A model generated the notes under the pieces. That model was given only the letters and a program-made list of their open reading frames with translations, had not been told where the DNA came from and did not search any database. A stretch of 64,000 bases of DNA, from assembly GCA_019912965.1 (NCBI GenBank), contig JAIOHM010000205.1:157672-221671 (forward strand), given 5' to 3'. How positions within the stretch are numbered: position 1 is the first letter of the stretch; every line of letters starts with the position of its first letter. A program made the translations under genes and the position numbers. This DNA comes from Anaerolineae bacterium (GTDB lineage: Bacteria > Chloroflexota > Anaerolineae > Aggregatilineales > Phototrophicaceae). Positions 61,501-64,000 of the stretch are shown in pieces.

Positions 61501-63108
61501 ATTGACCTGCGCGGGGCATCGACAGCGGACAATCCAACGCTGTACTTCTGGGATCGGTACAACATCGGTGACGATGATGTCATCCGCGTGGAAATTGCGA
61601 TCCAAGACCAGAATGAAATGGTTACCGCCTGCCCACCGGGTACGGGCAATAACCGACGCTGCCGTCAAGGTTACAACTATGCGTACGATTGGGGTTCAAC
61701 CGCATCCTATGGCTCAAATTCGTCGTGGCAATCGATCTGGAGCCGAGGCGAGTTCAGCCGTATGGATACATGGGGCCGTGAACAAATCGACCTGCGGAAC
61801 TTTGCAGACAATCCGGCAACACCCGCGAATGAAGGTAAACGCATCCGCATCCGGTTCGTACTGGACGCATTGGATAATGGTTCCAGCCTGCGCGACGGAT
61901 GGTGGATTGACGACATTCGGATTGAATATCGTCAGCCGCGCGTGATCGGTTTGGCATTCTTCGATCCGGCACAGAACACATCCAACTGGGTAACAGAAGG
62001 CCAGTGGGGATTGGCACCGGATTTGTGGAAAGGTTCCGGCGGCGGTACGGCAGCGCTTGGCCCGAACGACTGGCAGGTGTGGTGGATTGACTGCTTGCAA
62101 TGGATGACCAATGCGGGTCGGACGGTGCCTTTAGCATCGCCAAACGACTTGAATCCAATTGCCTGCACTATCAGTCAGGTCAACAACTTCTTTAATGCGG
62201 TGCCGCGCACCATCACGGGAACTGACGATTACTTCACTGCCCGACCGCAGTGGACGATCCCGAACCGTCGTTTGCGGGATTCGCCACCCATCATCAACAA
62301 TGATTTCGGTTCTACCGGACGTCCGTTCGGCGCACCAACGGGAACAACCGGAAATACATGGGATGATTACTACATGGGGCGGTTTATCCGCGACATCACG
62401 GTGCTGGCAGGCGACTACACGTTCATTACCACATCAGACAATGCTGTGCGACTGCGGTATGAGACAACACCACCCAGCGCACCCAGTGGATGGAACATCA
62501 TCAACAACTGGACGAATCACAGCCGCACGGTAAATATGGGAACGGTGAACCTGGTGGCGGGTGACTACACGCTGGTCATGGAATGGTACGAAGGCGACCA
62601 AAGCGCGGTCATCATCCTACAGGTGGGCAACAACAACTTCTCGTTCAGCGACAGCCCGCGTGCCTGTGCAACCTGCGATTGGGTACGGTCAGTGCCTTAT
62701 GGCAACTCGTCACTGATCCTTGACGGGGTGCTGAACCTGAATACGCCGATCAATCCTTCGACCAACCTGCCTGTGACGAACTGGCGACCGAGAATGCAGT
62801 TCTTCACCTACTATGATCTGGGTGGGTCGTGGGCTGCACGTACCGAGGTGAGTATTGACGGCGGGTTCTCGTGGACACAGAACAACCTGAGCCTGAACTG
62901 CCCAACGGGTCTCCCCAGCGCTCAATGCAACCCAACAATCTGGGGTTCGAGCACCTGGATGCCAAGCCAGGGCCGCGACTGGATGGCACGGTCACATGAC
63001 CTGCGATCTTACGTAGACCAGTATGTAGGCTTGCGGTTCCGACTCAATGTTCCAAACGCGGACTTGAAAGACGGTTGGTGGATCACTGAAATCCAAGTGA
63101 ACAACTAA
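58543..63108 (+). CDS. Giant surface protein with Flp-type pilin N-terminus, PA14 and repeated beta modules
   Basis: 1521 aa from the ATG at 58543 (GAGGGG nine bases upstream). The N-terminus ends SG, then QALLEYALILILVVIALA: prepilin cleavage after Gly16 leaves Glu at +5, the class III/Flp pilin pattern. A Pro/Thr linker (PTPTPSKT-type, ~95-145) follows. PA14-like domains lie at ~165-310 (WRGEYYAN ... TAKSDDGMRVFVDKD) and ~1265-1370 (FIRDITVLAGDYTFITTSDN). Between and after them are about five similar modules ending in YVDDIKI, YIDNIVL, VDFFDIK or WWIDDIRI. Likely a pilus-borne or surface adhesin that binds sugars. Confidence 0.85.
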   Translation: MKRHINSPPLGRATSGQALLEYALILILVVIALAAALIATGPALGNVFSNTVYNLIGITGEPQDLSVAGGATAFWQTVTAVALNPPEDRGFPPNPPPLPTNSPTPGPSPTPTPITPSPTPSKTPTKPPTPTPTDHSFVAPFIDPIDAPPWWRVDSSVYLGGDDWRGEYYANTTLSGDPIIRYNAELGEAYRYNINFDWGNNPPLPGFVSDNFSVRWTRPIYVFGTVPISVIFTAKSDDGMRVFVDKDTNPTPIINSWYDHGIDEPIPQVTQSLSPGPHVLTVEYYERGGGAGIQLNMSQFKANTPDDTGVPGPANCQWARVTGSQPNTQSWAWEESPLPGNGFPPNMRCHLELRGSVDITALSNPTMEFWDVWDFAAAASVTLQVAEYQPYVWLDNGTPTDPSDDTVQPGSGPNWAGGQSYVLHNGGKNYAWMRNRITLPTVPSGKITYRFVLESGGGTGVRRYYVDDIKIDNASGRTITVCSSPNTKETCGSYWNMDDPGQKNDFVTSGRWDLSSTNVVFNDDGSPSMSWDISKGTNPVRYARFGPEQPNASPVDANGYRVHSIEFNGQISLPYNADGSGGQPDFEGDDGYPMLTFSMAYALEKGDSIEIQWTRDALDATPDTWQAVQVMAQVAYNGSAIGATMDKYEVELRNISNWNTEPFRLRFALKVDKDYETTGLYIDNIVLERKGVPRYSQYPFCDTSEEGMVKWQPTGQWAITNASGAFGSPTSFTDSPGGNYLHGQQTSLELKYPIDFNNDTPENLTTWGGNKDCANNPSGPATRAIMSFWHWRRVTANDNIHVDLFRMANSQSGTAAIAPTSIWSYTYNSRTRDQVAWERVEIDLNEAIRVVTGQTLAQLAANGDPRDDDFFVAIRLDARSDGSVSDGVYVDFFDIKEYAETTHKLWNTGASVTPVTGAPPAGAGNGPRYVDDIDQPAEWWLRWRTGGTWSGIDWEAHSGVRSFHDSPEQGVNYRDNTYSVLEMNRIIDLRGASTADNPTLYFWDRYNIGDDDVIRVEIAIQDQNEMVTACPPGTGNNRRCRQGYNYAYDWGSTASYGSNSSWQSIWSRGEFSRMDTWGREQIDLRNFADNPATPANEGKRIRIRFVLDALDNGSSLRDGWWIDDIRIEYRQPRVIGLAFFDPAQNTSNWVTEGQWGLAPDLWKGSGGGTAALGPNDWQVWWIDCLQWMTNAGRTVPLASPNDLNPIACTISQVNNFFNAVPRTITGTDDYFTARPQWTIPNRRLRDSPPIINNDFGSTGRPFGAPTGTTGNTWDDYYMGRFIRDITVLAGDYTFITTSDNAVRLRYETTPPSAPSGWNIINNWTNHSRTVNMGTVNLVAGDYTLVMEWYEGDQSAVIILQVGNNNFSFSDSPRACATCDWVRSVPYGNSSLILDGVLNLNTPINPSTNLPVTNWRPRMQFFTYYDLGGSWAARTEVSIDGGFSWTQNNLSLNCPTGLPSAQCNPTIWGSSTWMPSQGRDWMARSHDLRSYVDQYVGLRFRLNVPNADLKDGWWITEIQVNN

Positions 63109-63118
63109 CAGCAACGAT

Positions 63119-63144
63119 GAACAAGGGGATAAAATCCCTTGTTC
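63119..63144 (+). terminator. First hairpin after the pilin-adhesin gene
   Basis: GAACAAGGG (63119-63127) pairs with CCCTTGTTC (63136-63144), 9 bp, loop 8. No T-run; probably part of a double terminator. Confidence 0.55.
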
Positions 63145-63157
63145 AACCCTCTCCAAC

Positions 63158-63189
63158 AAAGAGCAGGCTTAAGAAAAAGCCTGCTCTTT
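63158..63189 (+). terminator. Main terminator after the pilin-adhesin gene
   Basis: 13-bp perfect stem AAAGAGCAGGCTT / AAGCCTGCTCTTT with a 6-nt loop, followed by ACATTTTC. Confidence 0.85.
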
Positions 63190-63278
63190 ACATTTTCTAA
63201 TGCAATTGATTATGGGTGTTGGGGGTGGAAATTTGTTAAACTATAGGAAATGCAAGTCACCTCAAGGACAGAACCAAC

Positions 63279-63908
63279 GTGCAGTTTACAGCCACTGAGT
63301 CGAGAAAATGGGGATTGATTTTCGTGCTGATTGGGCCAGCAGGCGTGGGGAAGAATGCCATCATGACAAGCGTGCTGGAGCGGATTCCAACGCTGCGACA
63401 AATCCCAACCGCAACCACCCGCACCATACGGAATACTGAACAGCAAGGCCGGGAACATCTGTTCATAAGTCGGAGCGAATTCGAGCAGATGATTGCAGAC
63501 AAGGCGTTGATTGAACATCAAGTTATTCACGGTGAACTTTATGGCATTCCACGCATGACGGTGGAAGCTGCTATCGCCGCTGAGCAGGACATCATCGCCG
63601 ATATTGATGTGCTGGGGGCGAGTGATTTGCGTTTGTTGTACCCGGAAAACACGGTGCTGATTTTTGTGCAGCCCCCTTCGGTAGCGGAACTCCGCCAGCG
63701 GATGGAAACACGCGGGGAAAGCCAAGCCGAAATCGACAAGCGGATGCTGCGGGTTGATACCGAGATGCCATACGCAGTTCAATGTGATTATCTTATTACC
63801 AACGACAGTCTGATGCAGGCCTGTGAAACAATGTTCGGAATTGTGCTGGCAGAGCGCAGCCACCGCGCTGTGCTGCAACTGCGAGAAGCAAACGCTGTTC
63901 TAGAGTAA
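63279..63908 (+). CDS. Guanylate kinase-like protein with altered P-loop
   Basis: 209 aa, GTG start with AAGGA upstream. FVLIGPAGVGKNAIM is the P-loop but ends GKN where guanylate kinase has GKS/T. TATTRTIRNTEQQGREHLFI and HGELYGIPRMTVEAAIAAEQ follow the guanylate kinase plan (GMP site and lid), and DIIADIDVLGASDLRLLYP the later strands. It may be a guanylate kinase with a variant loop, or a paralogue that no longer uses GMP. Single gene after a double terminator. Confidence 0.75.
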   Translation: MQFTATESRKWGLIFVLIGPAGVGKNAIMTSVLERIPTLRQIPTATTRTIRNTEQQGREHLFISRSEFEQMIADKALIEHQVIHGELYGIPRMTVEAAIAAEQDIIADIDVLGASDLRLLYPENTVLIFVQPPSVAELRQRMETRGESQAEIDKRMLRVDTEMPYAVQCDYLITNDSLMQACETMFGIVLAERSHRAVLQLREANAVLE

Positions 63909-63926
63909 GAACCCTTCGTGTAACCC

Positions 63927-63950
63927 CCTCTCGGTTATGTAATTGAGAGG
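63927..63950. repeat. GC-rich palindrome at the window end
   Basis: CCTCTC (63927-63932) with GAGAGG (63945-63950). After it comes TTTACCCCACCCCCA at the edge of the window, the same start as the palindrome block in the long repeat copies, so another copy may begin here. Confidence 0.45.
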
Positions 63951-64000
63951 ACGACAGTTTTAAGGGTAGGTGTGGAAATATGGTATTTACCCCACCCCCA

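Overview
The window looks like a piece of a Chloroflexota (Anaerolineae-like) chromosome. That is an inference from the gene set: complete-looking F420 tailoring genes, an ECF sigma factor coupled to a DUF5667-type membrane protein, LysM/DUF5666 surface proteins, an Flp-type pilin, TIR-formylglycine-enzyme-like fusions and many intergenic mini-repeats. No rRNA, tRNA or CRISPR array was found. Genes are packed tightly with many ATGA/TAATG overlaps, and most of the window from 4.7 to 58.3 kb is read on the minus strand.

Layout: 0-4.7 kb (+) holds two LysM/DUF5666 envelope proteins, a GT-C-like membrane protein with a decayed 3' duplicate behind it, and the ECF sigma/DUF5667 pair. 4.7-11.2 kb (-) holds membrane proteins, a YugP-like zinc peptidase, panC-panB-DUF2520 (pantothenate) and purine nucleoside phosphorylase. 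11.3-14.7 kb (+) holds a small protein, a K+-channel/RCK protein and a double GNAT protein. 14.7-23.6 kb (-) is a xanthine dehydrogenase-type molybdenum hydroxylase operon: XdhC, a phosphoesterase, a FAD/2Fe-2S fusion, a 594-aa protein with nucleoside-phosphorylase-like motifs, the Mo subunit and a YqeC-MocA fusion. 23.6-28.4 kb has a split glycosyltransferase-like gene full of mini-repeats, a non-coding long repeat and an IS110 element. 28.5-33.3 kb (-) is F420 metabolism (LLM oxidoreductase, cofC, cofD, nitroreductase, cofE, npdG). 33.3-49.3 kb (-) mixes ssnA-, ygeW-, ygeY-like genes, carbamate kinase, adenine deaminase and 8-oxoguanine deaminase with threonine synthase, a PLP enzyme, HIT, phosphatases and a lone Mrr-type nuclease. 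49.3-50.1 kb is a second, inverted copy of the long non-coding repeat. 50.2-53.8 kb holds three formylglycine-enzyme-like genes, two with TIR domains. 54.1-58.3 kb has clpP, a transposase-derived gene, a LysM protein and folD. 58.5-63.9 kb (+) has a giant pilin-adhesin fusion and a guanylate-kinase-like gene.

The main biochemical theme is purine breakdown. Nucleoside phosphorylase frees the bases, adenine and 8-oxoguanine deaminases convert them, and a molybdenum hydroxylase with its maturation factors oxidises them. Homologues of the E. coli ssnA/ygeW/ygeY genes, linked to anaerobic urate/purine catabolism, together with carbamate kinase could carry the ring-opened products to carbamoyl phosphate and ATP. 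These genes are spread over about 38 kb around the F420 genes rather than forming one operon.

The most unusual structural signal is repeats. (i) Degenerate 7-nt tandem repeats lie at gene 3' ends, where several stop codons fall inside them, and inside reading frames, where the unit that would give an in-frame stop carries a substitution. (ii) GC-rich palindromes are inserted in frame into proteins, including all three formylglycine-enzyme-like paralogues. (iii) A diverged ~0.7-kb non-coding repeat is present twice in inverted orientation with a conserved long stem-loop.
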